A DNA stretch of 64,000 nucleotides from assembly GCA_015059715.1 (NCBI GenBank), contig SUZV01000011.1:38760-102759 (forward strand), in the 5' to 3' direction. Below are positions 26,236 through 35,245 of this stretch, in pieces. The notes beneath the pieces were generated by a model, which did no database searches, was not told the DNA's origin, and was given only the letters and a program-made list of their open reading frames with translations. The stretch comes from Rikenellaceae bacterium (GTDB lineage: Bacteria > Bacteroidota > Bacteroidia > Bacteroidales > Rikenellaceae). The position numbers and the translations under genes were made by a program. Every line of letters begins with the position of its first letter. Positions within the stretch are counted from its first letter, which is position 1.

Positions 26236-27822
26236 ATGAAAATAGCATTAGCACAGCTCAACTTTACCGTTGGCGATATCAAGGCCAACTGCGACAAGAT
26301 TATTGCTGCCATAAACAGCGCAAAGAGTCAGGGTGCCGACTTAGTGGTATTTGCCGAGTTTGCAATATCGGGAACACCAGCCTATGGCTTGCTCACCAAG
26401 ACTACCTTCCTAACCCTCTGCGAGGAGGCTGTAGATCGCATTGCCAACTCGTGTCATGGCATAGCAGCCATCGTAGGAACTCCATACCTTACCGAGGAGG
26501 GCGCAATCAGCGCAGCAGCATATATCGACAAGCGTGGTAACGTTGAGTATATCGGCAAGCGATATGTCACAGCTCGCCGCGAGATGGGATATATCGTAGG
26601 CTCGTCAATAGGTAGCCAAACGATACACATCGATGGCCTCACGCTTAAGGTTGTGGTAGGTGACGACCTTAGCCGTATGGACGATATTGACGAGGAGGTA
26701 GATACTATAATCTCGGTAAATGCTCGCCGCTATGGTAAGGGTATCCTCACACGTCGTTTCGACAAGATGAGCCGCTTGGCCTTTGCCGAGGGCAAGAACC
26801 TTGTGCTTATCAACCAGGTGGGTGGCTCGGGAGATATCGTCTACGATGGCACCTCGGGAATACTCAATAGCGAGGGTCGCCTGGTTATGCTTCTTAAGAG
26901 CTTCGATGAGGACCTTCAGATATTCGATACCGATGCTAAAAACGAGCCATTCGATGTGCCTTTTACCACGTATAATGACCGCACACGTATGATTTACGAG
27001 GCAGCATGCCTTGGTCTACGCGACTACTTCCTTAAGAATGGTTACACCAAGGCCTGCGTAGGTCTTTCGGGGGGTATCGACTCGGCTGTCGTTGCCTGCT
27101 TGGCCGTAGGAGCTCTCGGCAGGGAGAACGTAAGGGTGCTACACATGCCCTCGCCATTTACCCCTAACGAGAGTGTCGAGGATGCCAAGCGTTTGGCCGA
27201 GAACCTTGGTGTGGAGTACAGCGTACTGCCTATCATCGAGGCCTACAACGCTATGGTGGGGACGCTACAGCCCGTTATCGGAGGTACGGAGTTCGACGCT
27301 ACCGAGGAGAACATCCAGACACGCATACGCGCCACGATGCTCATGGCACTTCAGAATAAGACAGGCTATATGCTACTCAACTCGTCAAACAAGAGCGAGA
27401 ATGCTCTCGGATGGTGTACCCTCTATGGCGATACGGCTGGAACATTTAGCCCTACGGGCGACCTCTACAAGGGCGAGATATACGACCTTGCTCGATATAT
27501 CAACGCCACCTATGGCGATGTTATTCCAGACGCTATAATCGACAAGGAGCCATCGTCGGAGCTTCGTCCCAATCAGAAGGATAGCGACACCCTCCCCCAC
27601 TACGAGGTTATCGATGCTATACTCTTCCGCATGATTGAGAAGAAACAGCACCGCGAGGAGATTATCAACGCAGGCTTCGACTCGGCAGTGGTCGAGACTA
27701 TACACCGCATGGTTATGGAGAACGAGAAGAAGAGATATCAGTTTCCTCCCGTACTCCGCCTATCGCCCTGTGCCTTCGGCCACGAGTGGCTCATGCCCTT
27801 AGTTAACCACTACTGCGACTAA
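26236..27822 (+). CDS. nadE: NAD+ synthase with degenerate nitrilase (amidotransferase) domain
   Basis: A 528-residue protein in two domains. Residues 1-260 are nitrilase-like and normally release ammonia from glutamine; residues 260-528 are the adenylating NAD+ synthetase with PP-loop SGGIDSA (278-284) and SSNKSENALGWCTLYGDTAG. In the nitrilase half the Glu (FAEF, E41) and a Lys (IGK, K108) are present, but the segment aligned to the catalytic ICED reads VVGDD, with Gly142 where the nucleophilic Cys should be. The synthetase half looks intact. The protein is also shorter than the usual 540-680 residues. It may therefore use free ammonia. Located upstream of the Pmp3-like and rnf genes. Confidence 0.88.
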   Translation: MKIALAQLNFTVGDIKANCDKIIAAINSAKSQGADLVVFAEFAISGTPAYGLLTKTTFLTLCEEAVDRIANSCHGIAAIVGTPYLTEEGAISAAAYIDKRGNVEYIGKRYVTARREMGYIVGSSIGSQTIHIDGLTLKVVVGDDLSRMDDIDEEVDTIISVNARRYGKGILTRRFDKMSRLAFAEGKNLVLINQVGGSGDIVYDGTSGILNSEGRLVMLLKSFDEDLQIFDTDAKNEPFDVPFTTYNDRTRMIYEAACLGLRDYFLKNGYTKACVGLSGGIDSAVVACLAVGALGRENVRVLHMPSPFTPNESVEDAKRLAENLGVEYSVLPIIEAYNAMVGTLQPVIGGTEFDATEENIQTRIRATMLMALQNKTGYMLLNSSNKSENALGWCTLYGDTAGTFSPTGDLYKGEIYDLARYINATYGDVIPDAIIDKEPSSELRPNQKDSDTLPHYEVIDAILFRMIEKKQHREEIINAGFDSAVVETIHRMVMENEKKRYQFPPVLRLSPCAFGHEWLMPLVNHYCD

Positions 27823-27892
27823 GAGAAGCCGTTGTGGGCTTAACGATAAAGACCGCTAAGAGATAGGCGTTTATGCAACTATCACTAAAGAT

Positions 27893-28051
27893 ATGTCACT
27901 ATTTCGTGTTATACTATCAATCATCTTCCCACCTTTGGCCGTTGTAGACCAAGGGTGTGGCTCGTTTTTGATTGTACTGATACTGACACTCTTAGGATGG
28001 GTACCTGGAGTATTGGCTGCGCTGATAATCCTCAATAACGTCAATAATTAG
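27893..28051 (+). CDS. Pmp3/YqaE family small membrane protein
   Basis: A 52-residue peptide, MSLFRVILSIIFPPLAVVDQ followed by GCGSFLIVLILTLLGWVPGV, matching the UPF0057 pattern: two hydrophobic helices, PPLAV near the first, GCG at the turn and LLGWxPG in the second. Family members are inner-membrane proteins linked to membrane potential and salt stress in yeast and plants. It lies 26 bases ahead of rseC and the rnf genes, suggesting co-transcription with the ion-pumping complex. Confidence 0.88.
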   Translation: MSLFRVILSIIFPPLAVVDQGCGSFLIVLILTLLGWVPGVLAALIILNNVNN

Positions 28052-28076
28052 CACACTAAAGAGGTGAGGTATTGTT

Positions 28077-28493
28077 ATGGGTAGCAGTGTACAACATCGT
28101 GGCATCGTAGAGCGCATCGTGGGCGATATCGTCTATGTTAGCGTCGAGCAGCAGTCGGCCTGCGCGGCATGCCATGCCAAGGGCATCTGCACAGAACAGG
28201 GGGCAAAGCGTACAATAGAGGTCAGGAGCAACCACGCTTCGCAGTACAACGTCGGCGATAGGGTTATCGTAGCACTGCTCAATAACGCTATGGGTTTCTC
28301 GTCGATAATATGGGGATATATGCTGCCCCTCGTGGTACTCATCGTCGGGTTGCTACTATGCAAGGCCATAGGGCTGGGCGATGGTCCCTCGGCAGTTATC
28401 TCGATAGTGGCCGTAGCCATATACTATGGCGCGATGTACATATTTAGAAACAAGATAGAAAAAAAGATACAATTTACAATTATTAAGGAGTAA
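28077..28493 (+). CDS. RseC/MucC-like protein (SoxR-reducing system family)
   Basis: A 138-residue membrane protein. The N-terminal domain has RGIVERIVGDIVYVSVEQQ and the four-cysteine-type motif CAACHAKGIC, then two transmembrane helices (about residues 74-96 and 102-120), as in RseC. In Proteobacteria and Bacteroidota rseC is regularly encoded before rnf genes, where it is associated with SoxR reduction; the role in anaerobes is open. Its stop codon overlaps the rnfB start (TAATG). Confidence 0.9.
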   Translation: MGSSVQHRGIVERIVGDIVYVSVEQQSACAACHAKGICTEQGAKRTIEVRSNHASQYNVGDRVIVALLNNAMGFSSIIWGYMLPLVVLIVGLLLCKAIGLGDGPSAVISIVAVAIYYGAMYIFRNKIEKKIQFTIIKE

Positions 28494-29389
28494 TGAACAC
28501 TTTACTATTAACAGTCTTAACACTCAGCGTATTAGGCATTGTGTTGGCCGTTATCTTGTATTTCGTGGCACAGAAATTCAAGGTATATGAGGACCCACGC
28601 ATCGACGATGTTGAGAAGATGCTCCCAGGAGCAAACTGTGGAGGTTGTGGCTTTGCAGGATGTCGTGCCATGTCCGAGGCCTTGGTTACACGCGACAACA
28701 TAGCATCGCTCTTCTGTCCTGTAGCTGGTGGCGATACCATGAAGAGCATTGCCAGCTTCCTGGGCAAGACAGCCGCCGAGAAGAGCCCTATGGTTGCCAC
28801 TATGCGCTGTGGCGGCACGTGCGACAAGCGTCCCAAGGTCAACCACTACGATGGTGCCCTTAACTGCGCTGTGGTCAACACCTTCTACGTTGGTGAGTCG
28901 GCCTGCGCTTTCGGATGTATCGGCTATGGTGACTGTGTGAGTGCTTGTAAGTTTGGTGCGCTACACATAAACCACGAGACAGGTCTTGTCGAGGTCGATG
29001 CCGACAAGTGTACGGCGTGTGGTGCATGCGTGAAGGCCTGCCCCAAGGGTCTCTTCGAGCTACGCAAGAAGTGGCCTAAGAACCGTGCGATATATGTAGC
29101 TTGCCGCTCGAAGAATCGCGGAGCTGTTGTTATGAAGGCCTGCAAGGCTGGCTGCATTGGCTGTGGCAAGTGCGAGAAGGTGTGTGCCTTTGGAGCTATA
29201 ACCATAGACAACCACCTTGCCTATATCGACCCCGAGAAGTGTAAGCTGTGCCGTAAGTGCGTTAACGAGTGTCCTACGGGAGCTATCAAGATTGTAAATA
29301 TGGAGCCTCTGCCCAAGGAGCCCAAGGCCCCCAAAACACCAGCACCCGAGGCTACAGCGACAAAAGATAATAAGAGCGTAGAGGCATAA
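28493..29389 (+). CDS. rnfB: Rnf complex subunit RnfB (iron-sulfur, multi-ferredoxin)
   Basis: A 298-residue subunit with an N-terminal membrane anchor, the Fe-S domain CGGCGFAGCRAMSEAL near residue 50, and several C-terminal 4Fe-4S clusters: CTACGACVKACPKG, CIGCGKCEKVCAFG and CKLCRKCVNECPTG plus CAFGCIGYGDCVSACKFG. It accepts electrons from reduced ferredoxin for the Na+/H+-translocating ferredoxin:NAD+ oxidoreductase. A Pro/Lys-rich C-terminal tail follows. First rnf gene, translationally coupled to rseC. Confidence 0.97.
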   Translation: MNTLLLTVLTLSVLGIVLAVILYFVAQKFKVYEDPRIDDVEKMLPGANCGGCGFAGCRAMSEALVTRDNIASLFCPVAGGDTMKSIASFLGKTAAEKSPMVATMRCGGTCDKRPKVNHYDGALNCAVVNTFYVGESACAFGCIGYGDCVSACKFGALHINHETGLVEVDADKCTACGACVKACPKGLFELRKKWPKNRAIYVACRSKNRGAVVMKACKAGCIGCGKCEKVCAFGAITIDNHLAYIDPEKCKLCRKCVNECPTGAIKIVNMEPLPKEPKAPKTPAPEATATKDNKSVEA

Positions 29390-29408
29390 TAAGAGCACCT
29401 GAAAAAGT

Positions 29409-30758
29409 ATGAGAACATTTCCAATAGGCGGTATACATCCGCAAGACAACAAGGAGTGGAGCAAGGATAAGGCTATCGAGGTTTTAGAGCTGCCCAATGA
29501 GGTGATGATACCTATGATTCAGCATATAGGTGCGCCAGCAACACCCATAGTAGCTAAGGGCGACAAGGTGCTTGTCGGTCAGCTCATTGGCCAGGCAGTA
29601 GGTTTCGTATCTGCAAACATACACTCACCCATATCTGGTACGGTGACATCTGTCGATGCCTACCCTAATGGTCAGGGACAGCGACGCATGATGATAGTCA
29701 TTAAGCGCGAGGGCGACGAGTGGCTTGAGAGCATCGACCGCAGCACGGAGCTTAAGCGCGAGTGTCGGCTTCAGCCAACGGAGATAATCGAGAAGATTAA
29801 GCGAGCTGGCGTTGTAGGCCTTGGTGGAGCACAGTTCCCCACACACGTAAAGCTATCTATCCCCGATGGTCAGAGGGCCGAGGTGCTGGTTATCAACGGT
29901 GTAGAGTGCGAGCCATACCTTACCTCCGACTACCGCAATATGCTTGAGCGTGGCGAGATGCTCCTCACAGGTGTCGAGATACTTATGCGTGCCATCGGTG
30001 TTGAGAGGGCCGTTATAGGTGTCGAGAACAACAAGCCCGATGCTATCAAGCATCTTCGCGACATCATCTCTCGTGACAACTATCGTGGCATCGAGGTTAT
30101 GCCGCTTAAGCTACGCTATCCTCAGGGTGGCGAGAAGCAGCTTATCGCCGCAGTCACAGGTCGTCAGATAGCACCACCTCCAGCACTCCCCATCTCCGAG
30201 GGTGCTGTAGTGTGCAACGTATCGTCGGCAATAGCTGTCTACGAGGCCGTACAGAAGGATAAGCCACTTATTGAACGCGTAGTGACTATTACGGGTAAGG
30301 AGCTAAAGTCTACGCACAACTACCTTGCACGCTTTGGCACATCCTTAGACTTCATCCTTGACCATGTCGGAGGTCTTCCCGAGGGCGATGTGAAGCTTCT
30401 CAACGGAGGCCCTATGATGGGTCGCTCGATAGTAGATACCTCAGCCCCCCTTATCAAGGGTTGCTCGGGCATCACCGTACTCTCGGGCCAGAGCGTAGCG
30501 CGTGGCAAGGAGGGTGCTTGTATCAAGTGTGCCAAGTGCGTATCGGTATGTCCTATGGGTCTTGAGCCCTACCTACTCTCGAAGCTTGCAAAGCTCCAGA
30601 AGTGGGATATTGCCGAGGAGCATAACACTATCGACTGCATCGAGTGTGGCTGCTGCTCATACACCTGTCCATCGAACTTGCCCCTCTTGGACTATATCCG
30701 CATCGGCAAGCAGACGGTGATGACCAACATACGCGCACGTGCGGCTGCGAAGAAATAG
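29409..30758 (+). CDS. rnfC: Rnf complex subunit RnfC (NADH/FMN-binding)
   Basis: A 449-residue peripheral subunit that passes electrons to NAD+. The N-terminal biotinyl-like region, the GLGGAQFPTHVKL nucleotide/FMN site near residue 140, an SLBB-like segment and two ferredoxin motifs, CIKCAKCVSVCP and CIECGCCSYTCP, are seen in order. Length is normal for Bacteroidota RnfC. It is 19 bases behind rnfB in the operon. Confidence 0.97.
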   Translation: MRTFPIGGIHPQDNKEWSKDKAIEVLELPNEVMIPMIQHIGAPATPIVAKGDKVLVGQLIGQAVGFVSANIHSPISGTVTSVDAYPNGQGQRRMMIVIKREGDEWLESIDRSTELKRECRLQPTEIIEKIKRAGVVGLGGAQFPTHVKLSIPDGQRAEVLVINGVECEPYLTSDYRNMLERGEMLLTGVEILMRAIGVERAVIGVENNKPDAIKHLRDIISRDNYRGIEVMPLKLRYPQGGEKQLIAAVTGRQIAPPPALPISEGAVVCNVSSAIAVYEAVQKDKPLIERVVTITGKELKSTHNYLARFGTSLDFILDHVGGLPEGDVKLLNGGPMMGRSIVDTSAPLIKGCSGITVLSGQSVARGKEGACIKCAKCVSVCPMGLEPYLLSKLAKLQKWDIAEEHNTIDCIECGCCSYTCPSNLPLLDYIRIGKQTVMTNIRARAAAKK

Positions 30759-30812
30759 GTATAACGACAGCCCGACTGACAGATTAGTAAAATTTAAATA
30801 GATAAATAGTAT

Positions 30813-31766
30813 ATGGCAACCAGACTTTTTGCTGCGCCCTCGCCACACATACACGGAGGAGAGAGTACCAAGCGCATAATGCTTGATGTTGTACTTGCCC
30901 TGCTTCCAGCATTGGCCGTGTCGACCTATGTTTTAGGCCTTAGGGTGCTTTTGATTACTGCTGTATCGGTAGTTAGCTGCGTAGCTTTCGAGTACCTCAT
31001 AGCACGCTTTCTACTTAGGCGCGAGGCCACCATTTGCGACCTCTCGGCAGTAGTTACAGGCGTACTTCTCGCCTTTAACCTTCCAGCAGGTATTCCTTGG
31101 TGGATTGTGGTCATCGGTGCTCTTGTAGCCATCGGCATCGGCAAGATGACCTACGGCGGTTTGGGCACAAACCCCTTTAACCCAGCACTTACAGGACGTA
31201 TATTCCTGCTTATGGCCTACCCTGTGGAGATGACCGACTGGACTACATCCATCCCCGATGCACTGTCAGGCTCAACGATGCTGGCCGAGGTTAAGTACAA
31301 CCCGGCGTTGGCCTCGGAGCTTAACTTTACGGAGATGTTTGGCGGTTATATGAATGGCTCTATGGGTGAGATTAGTGCCTTGGCCCTCATCATAGGAGGT
31401 ATCTATCTCTTGTGGCGCAGGGTTATCACGTGGCATATCCCCGTAAGTATTCTGCTCACAATGGCCCTCATTGCGATGTTTTACGCCTTGGGCTTTGGCG
31501 GCTCGCTCGTATATGAGCTACCACTCTTCCACCTCTTGGCTGGTGGTGCTCTCCTCGGAGCTATATTCATGGCTACCGACTACTCGACCTCGCCAATGAC
31601 ACACAAGGGAATGATAATCTATGGCGTGGGCATCGGCGTTATCACCATGGTTATACGTCTGTGGGGTGCATATCCCGAGGGTATGTCGTTTGCGATATTT
31701 ATTATGAATGCCGCAACGCCACTTATCAATAAGTATTGCAAACCTAAGCGTTTCGGAACTAAATAA
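30813..31766 (+). CDS. rnfD: Rnf complex subunit RnfD (membrane, covalent FMN)
   Basis: A 317-residue integral membrane subunit with about nine helices. The covalent-flavin site is DALSGSTMLAE near residue 150, with threonine as attachment residue, and GGLGTNPFNPALTGR and ATDYSTSPMTHKG are typical conserved loops. It helps form the ion path with RnfA, RnfE and RnfG. Confidence 0.96.
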   Translation: MATRLFAAPSPHIHGGESTKRIMLDVVLALLPALAVSTYVLGLRVLLITAVSVVSCVAFEYLIARFLLRREATICDLSAVVTGVLLAFNLPAGIPWWIVVIGALVAIGIGKMTYGGLGTNPFNPALTGRIFLLMAYPVEMTDWTTSIPDALSGSTMLAEVKYNPALASELNFTEMFGGYMNGSMGEISALALIIGGIYLLWRRVITWHIPVSILLTMALIAMFYALGFGGSLVYELPLFHLLAGGALLGAIFMATDYSTSPMTHKGMIIYGVGIGVITMVIRLWGAYPEGMSFAIFIMNAATPLINKYCKPKRFGTK

Positions 31767-31775
31767 TCGAAAGGT

Positions 31776-32480
31776 ATGAAGAGTTCATTGAAAAATATGG
31801 TCTTGGTGCTATTCACCATCACCGCTATCGCAGCACTTCTCGTGGGTTTAGTCAACGATATGACCAAGGAGGCTATCGCCCAGAGTAGGCTTGATGCTAA
31901 GAATGCTGCAAAGTTCAGCGTGCTGAGCACTACAGCCACCGAGGCATCTGTAGCACGCGACACTACGCGCACCATCGGAGACTTTGCCGTTACGGTTAGC
32001 ACCGTAGTGCGCAACGACGATGGCTCGACGGTAGGCTACGCTGTCGAGGCACCGAGCATCACCAAGAGTGGCTATGCCGACCGCATAATCCTTATGGTAG
32101 GCTTTATCGAGAAGGAGGGCGAGGCCATTATTAACAACATAGAGGTACTATCGCAGAAGGAGACCCCTGGCTTGGGAGCGAATATGACCAAGGAGGGCAA
32201 CAGCCTTATTAGCAGCGTTGCAGGCAAGCAGGCCAAGATACTTAAGTTTAGCGTAGCTAAGGAGGGAGGGTCATTCGACGCACTTACAGGCTCGACAATA
32301 TCGTCACGCGCCTATGCCAATGCCGTAGAGACCGCCTACGCAGGCTATCTCTGGGCAACAGGTCGTCTCGACATGAGTAGCGAGGCTGTCGCCGCTGCAC
32401 CTACGGGAGCCTCGATGCCCACCGACGAGAGTAACGAATGGGAGCCAGAGGCTCAGGAAGGAGATATGACAAATGAGTAG
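31776..32480 (+). CDS. rnfG: Rnf complex subunit RnfG (periplasmic, covalent FMN)
   Basis: A 234-residue subunit: one N-terminal membrane helix, then the FMN-binding domain with ETPGLGANMTKEG and the flavinylation motif FDALTGSTISSRA near residue 170 (Thr in TGSTIS). The C-terminal tail is acidic and Glu/Ala-rich. Its last eight bases overlap rnfE. Confidence 0.95.
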   Translation: MKSSLKNMVLVLFTITAIAALLVGLVNDMTKEAIAQSRLDAKNAAKFSVLSTTATEASVARDTTRTIGDFAVTVSTVVRNDDGSTVGYAVEAPSITKSGYADRIILMVGFIEKEGEAIINNIEVLSQKETPGLGANMTKEGNSLISSVAGKQAKILKFSVAKEGGSFDALTGSTISSRAYANAVETAYAGYLWATGRLDMSSEAVAAAPTGASMPTDESNEWEPEAQEGDMTNE

Positions 32481-33054
32481 ACTTCAGATTATAACCAAGG
32501 GTATTCTCAAGGAGAACCCTACGTTTGTACTTATATTGGGTATGTGCCCTACGTTGGGTGTTACCTCATCGGCGATAAATGGTATGGGTATGGGCATTGC
32601 GACCATGGCGGTGCTTATCCTGTCGAATATAGTCATCTCGATGATTAAAAACTTTATCCCCGACAAGGTACGTATTCCAGCCTTCATCGTGGTCATCGCC
32701 TCGTTTGTAACCATCATCGAGATGCTTATGCAGGCCTACGTACCCTCGTTATACGCCTCGCTGGGTGTCTTTATCCCGCTGATCGTTGTAAACTGCATCA
32801 TCTTGGGTCGTGCCGAGGCCTTCGCCTCGAAGAATGGCGTTTTCGACTCTGCGCTTGATGGTCTTGGCATAGGTCTTGGCTTTACGCTCTCGCTGACGAT
32901 TGTCGGCATGGTGCGCGAGGCGTTGGGTGCAGGCTCAATCTTCGGCTTTAGCTTTGCCGAGGGTGTTATGCCACTACTATTTATCTTAGCACCTGGCGGT
33001 TTCCTCGTTCTCGGTTACTTAATGGTATTGTTTAACAAAATAGCTAAACGTTAA
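32473..33054 (+). CDS. rnfE: Rnf complex subunit RnfE
   Basis: A 193-residue six-helix membrane subunit beginning ITKGILKENPTFVLILGMCP, with LGVTSSAINGMGMG and IPLIVVNCIILGRAEAFASK. RnfE and RnfA are homologous, opposed in the membrane and hold a shared [2Fe-2S] centre. Overlaps rnfG by eight bases and rnfA by one. Confidence 0.96.
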   Translation: MSRLQIITKGILKENPTFVLILGMCPTLGVTSSAINGMGMGIATMAVLILSNIVISMIKNFIPDKVRIPAFIVVIASFVTIIEMLMQAYVPSLYASLGVFIPLIVVNCIILGRAEAFASKNGVFDSALDGLGIGLGFTLSLTIVGMVREALGAGSIFGFSFAEGVMPLLFILAPGGFLVLGYLMVLFNKIAKR

Positions 33055-33731
33055 TGATAGGTATGAACATTATGAGTATATTAGTAGCAGATAATATCTC
33101 GAGCGAGGTCCTTAATGGCTTTGCTACGGGCAGTGTGGGTGTTCAGACCATCACCCTGGTGGCCATCGTCATAGGTGCTATCTTTGTTAACAACGTTGTG
33201 CTGTCGCAGTTCCTCGGTATCTGCCCCTTCCTCGGTGTATCGTCTAAGGTCGAGACATCGCTCGGTATGGGTATGGCCGTAACCTTTGTTATGGCACTCT
33301 CGTCGATTGTGACATGGCTTATACAGACATACCTTCTTGCACCCTTCGGCATTGTATATATGCAGACTATCACCTTTATCTTGGTCATCGCTGCGCTGGT
33401 GCAGATGGTCGAGATTGTGCTTAAGAAGGTGTCACCTGCACTATATCAGGCCCTCGGTATCTTCCTACCGCTTATCACCACTAACTGTGCTGTGTTGGGC
33501 GTAGCTATCATTGCAGTGCAGAAGGATTTTGACCTCTTGACGGGCGTTATCTACTCCGTATCTACGGCATTGGGCTTTGCACTGGCATTGGTACTGTTGG
33601 CAGGTATTCGCGAGCGTTTGGAGACCGAGGATACGCCTAAGGCTATGCAAGGTGTACCCATCGCGCTTATCACCGCAGGCTTGCTCGCAATGGCGTTTAT
33701 GGGATTTGCTAATGTAGTTCCCCTCCCATAA
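33054..33731 (+). CDS. rnfA: Rnf complex subunit RnfA
   Basis: A membrane subunit with VNNVVLSQFLGICPFLGVSSK and PLITTNCAVLGVAI, the RnfA signature. At 225 residues it has about 30 more N-terminal residues than the usual 190; ATGs at 33054, 33063 and 33072 are all possible starts. Last gene of the seven-gene rseC-rnfBCDGEA run. Its stop codon already forms the first bases of a palindromic element. Confidence 0.95.
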   Translation: MIGMNIMSILVADNISSEVLNGFATGSVGVQTITLVAIVIGAIFVNNVVLSQFLGICPFLGVSSKVETSLGMGMAVTFVMALSSIVTWLIQTYLLAPFGIVYMQTITFILVIAALVQMVEIVLKKVSPALYQALGIFLPLITTNCAVLGVAIIAVQKDFDLLTGVIYSVSTALGFALALVLLAGIRERLETEDTPKAMQGVPIALITAGLLAMAFMGFANVVPLP

Positions 33732-33820
33732 TTTCTTGTGATAAGGGGTCGATTGCGGTCTCTAACAAAAGATACCACCGATGGGGCGTACATCAAGTAC
33801 CTCCCATCGGTGGCATCTTT
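33730..33820. repeat. GTAC-apex palindromic element, copy 2 (right arm missing)
   Basis: Left arm AATTTCTTGTGATAAGG with GATTGCGGTCTC matches the arms of copies 1 and 3. The central stem (33768-33785 / 33803-33820, 18 bp with one mismatch) surrounds GTAC-ATCAA-GTAC at 33788-33800. The right arm is not recognisable. It lies between the convergent rnfA and TonB-C genes. Confidence 0.7.
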
Positions 33821-33840
33821 ATCGAGCAAAGCCTCTCCGC

Positions 33841-35037
33841 CTAATTGGCAATAGTGACAGGCAGAGTTGCTTCGAAGGCCACAGCACGACCATCCTTAGT
33901 CGCTGGTTGCCACTGTGGCGAGCTAAGCATAACACGTCGTAGCTCGCTATGGAGTAGCGGATGCGGCGTACCCACGACAGTTACGATATCTGTAAGCTCA
34001 ACATAACCACCATCGTTGATGACAAACTTAACGACCATTTGTGATGAGAAGCTCGTGTTCTTAAGCTCCTCGGGGAGGCGCAGGTTTTGGCATACCCACA
34101 GATGGAAGCCATCCCAACCACTATTCATAAATATTGGCTCGGTGTCGGGATTTTTCTCTACCTCGGGGCTATAGGTTTTTATGACCATAACGCCGCGCGA
34201 CACATCGCCAAAGTGTTTGTAATACTCCAGTTCGCTATCCCCCTCGGCATAGAGTGTCACTTGCTTTATATCGGCCACCGAGAGAGACTTAAACTCCTCT
34301 ACCGACATAGGCACACCATCTAAGACATACATCATCGCCTCGCCATCGGCCACCCTATCGCGGTTACTAAAGGCACGAACAACAATCTCTTCGACATCAG
34401 CACCCTCAACGGCTATCTTCATACCATCAATCTCTACGGCAGAGTCTTCGCCAGCAAGCTGGAAGGCCACGGGCAATACAAGCGACACCGCTACAGCACT
34501 ACCCTTCTGAATACCTGGGGTCCAACGTGGCGAGGCGGTAAAGACGCGCTTTACCTCGTCGACAAAGATATCTGGGTGGTTCGACTGCAACACGTTGATA
34601 CCATCCTGTTCGATATAACCCTCACGGTTAACGACAAACTTCACCACGACCATATCTTGTAACCTCTGCTCCAAGGCGACCTCGGGGTAGCGTATATTCT
34701 GCATCACCCACATGCGGAATGTATTAAGGTCACCACCCATAAACGAAGGCATAACATCCACCGCGATAAAGTGTATATCATCCTGCTCCTTATCTTTTAG
34801 TGTTACGACAATTACACCATTCGAGACATCACCAAGATGCTTAAATTGTGCCAACTGCTTCTGGTCGCGTATCACCGTCATCGACTCTATCTCTGAGGAT
34901 GCTATAGCCTTAACCTCTTCGGCCGAGATAGCCTTACCATCGACAACATATAGTGGTTGCTGCGACTCGCCATAGTCCATTGCCGACACCGAAGCTGCCG
35001 CAACCGCAGCCAATAATAATAAAAGTATGCGTTTCAT
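33841..35037 (-). CDS. Secreted protein with duplicated plug-like + TonB C-terminal modules
   Basis: A 398-residue protein with signal peptide MKRILLLLLAAVAAASVSA. It consists of two similar halves. Each has a short segment like the end of a TonB-receptor plug, YVVDGKAISAEEVKAI / YVLDGVPMSVEEFKSL followed by GDVSNGVIVVTLK / GDVSRGVMVIKTY, and then a TonB_C-type domain with FRMWVMQNIRYPE / FHLWVCQNLRLPE and VVVKFVVNREGYIE / VVKFVINDGGYVEL. Likely periplasmic and partner-binding, by analogy with TonB C-terminal domains. Internal duplication is obvious by eye. Divergent from a histidine kinase gene. Confidence 0.78.
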   Translation of the reverse strand: MKRILLLLLAAVAAASVSAMDYGESQQPLYVVDGKAISAEEVKAIASSEIESMTVIRDQKQLAQFKHLGDVSNGVIVVTLKDKEQDDIHFIAVDVMPSFMGGDLNTFRMWVMQNIRYPEVALEQRLQDMVVVKFVVNREGYIEQDGINVLQSNHPDIFVDEVKRVFTASPRWTPGIQKGSAVAVSLVLPVAFQLAGEDSAVEIDGMKIAVEGADVEEIVVRAFSNRDRVADGEAMMYVLDGVPMSVEEFKSLSVADIKQVTLYAEGDSELEYYKHFGDVSRGVMVIKTYSPEVEKNPDTEPIFMNSGWDGFHLWVCQNLRLPEELKNTSFSSQMVVKFVINDGGYVELTDIVTVVGTPHPLLHSELRRVMLSSPQWQPATKDGRAVAFEATLPVTIAN

Positions 35038-35104
35038 TACCTCTACACATTAAAGTTAAACAATAGTTTTTTTCTGGGTAAAGAGCTCTTCAAATTTGTT
35101 AATG

Positions 35105-35112
35105 CAAAGATA
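35105..35112 (-). promoter_or_regulatory. -7 promoter element for the duplicated TonB-C gene
   Basis: Minus-strand TATCTTTG, with a leader of about 60 nt. Confidence 0.6.
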
Positions 35113-35219
35113 ATAGCTCTTTGCGCTCAATCCCAATATTCAAGGTTAAAGAGTGTTAATAGATTTGTTAAATAGTGTTAAAACACCCTACCACCACTTT
35201 TCGGCTACAATATTTTACC

Positions 35220-35227
35220 TATCTTTG
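35220..35227 (+). promoter_or_regulatory. -7 promoter element for the two-component operon
   Basis: TATCTTTG, with the start codon at 35246 leaving a leader of about 12 nt. Confidence 0.6.
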
Positions 35228-35245
35228 TACTAAAGAGCATCTATT

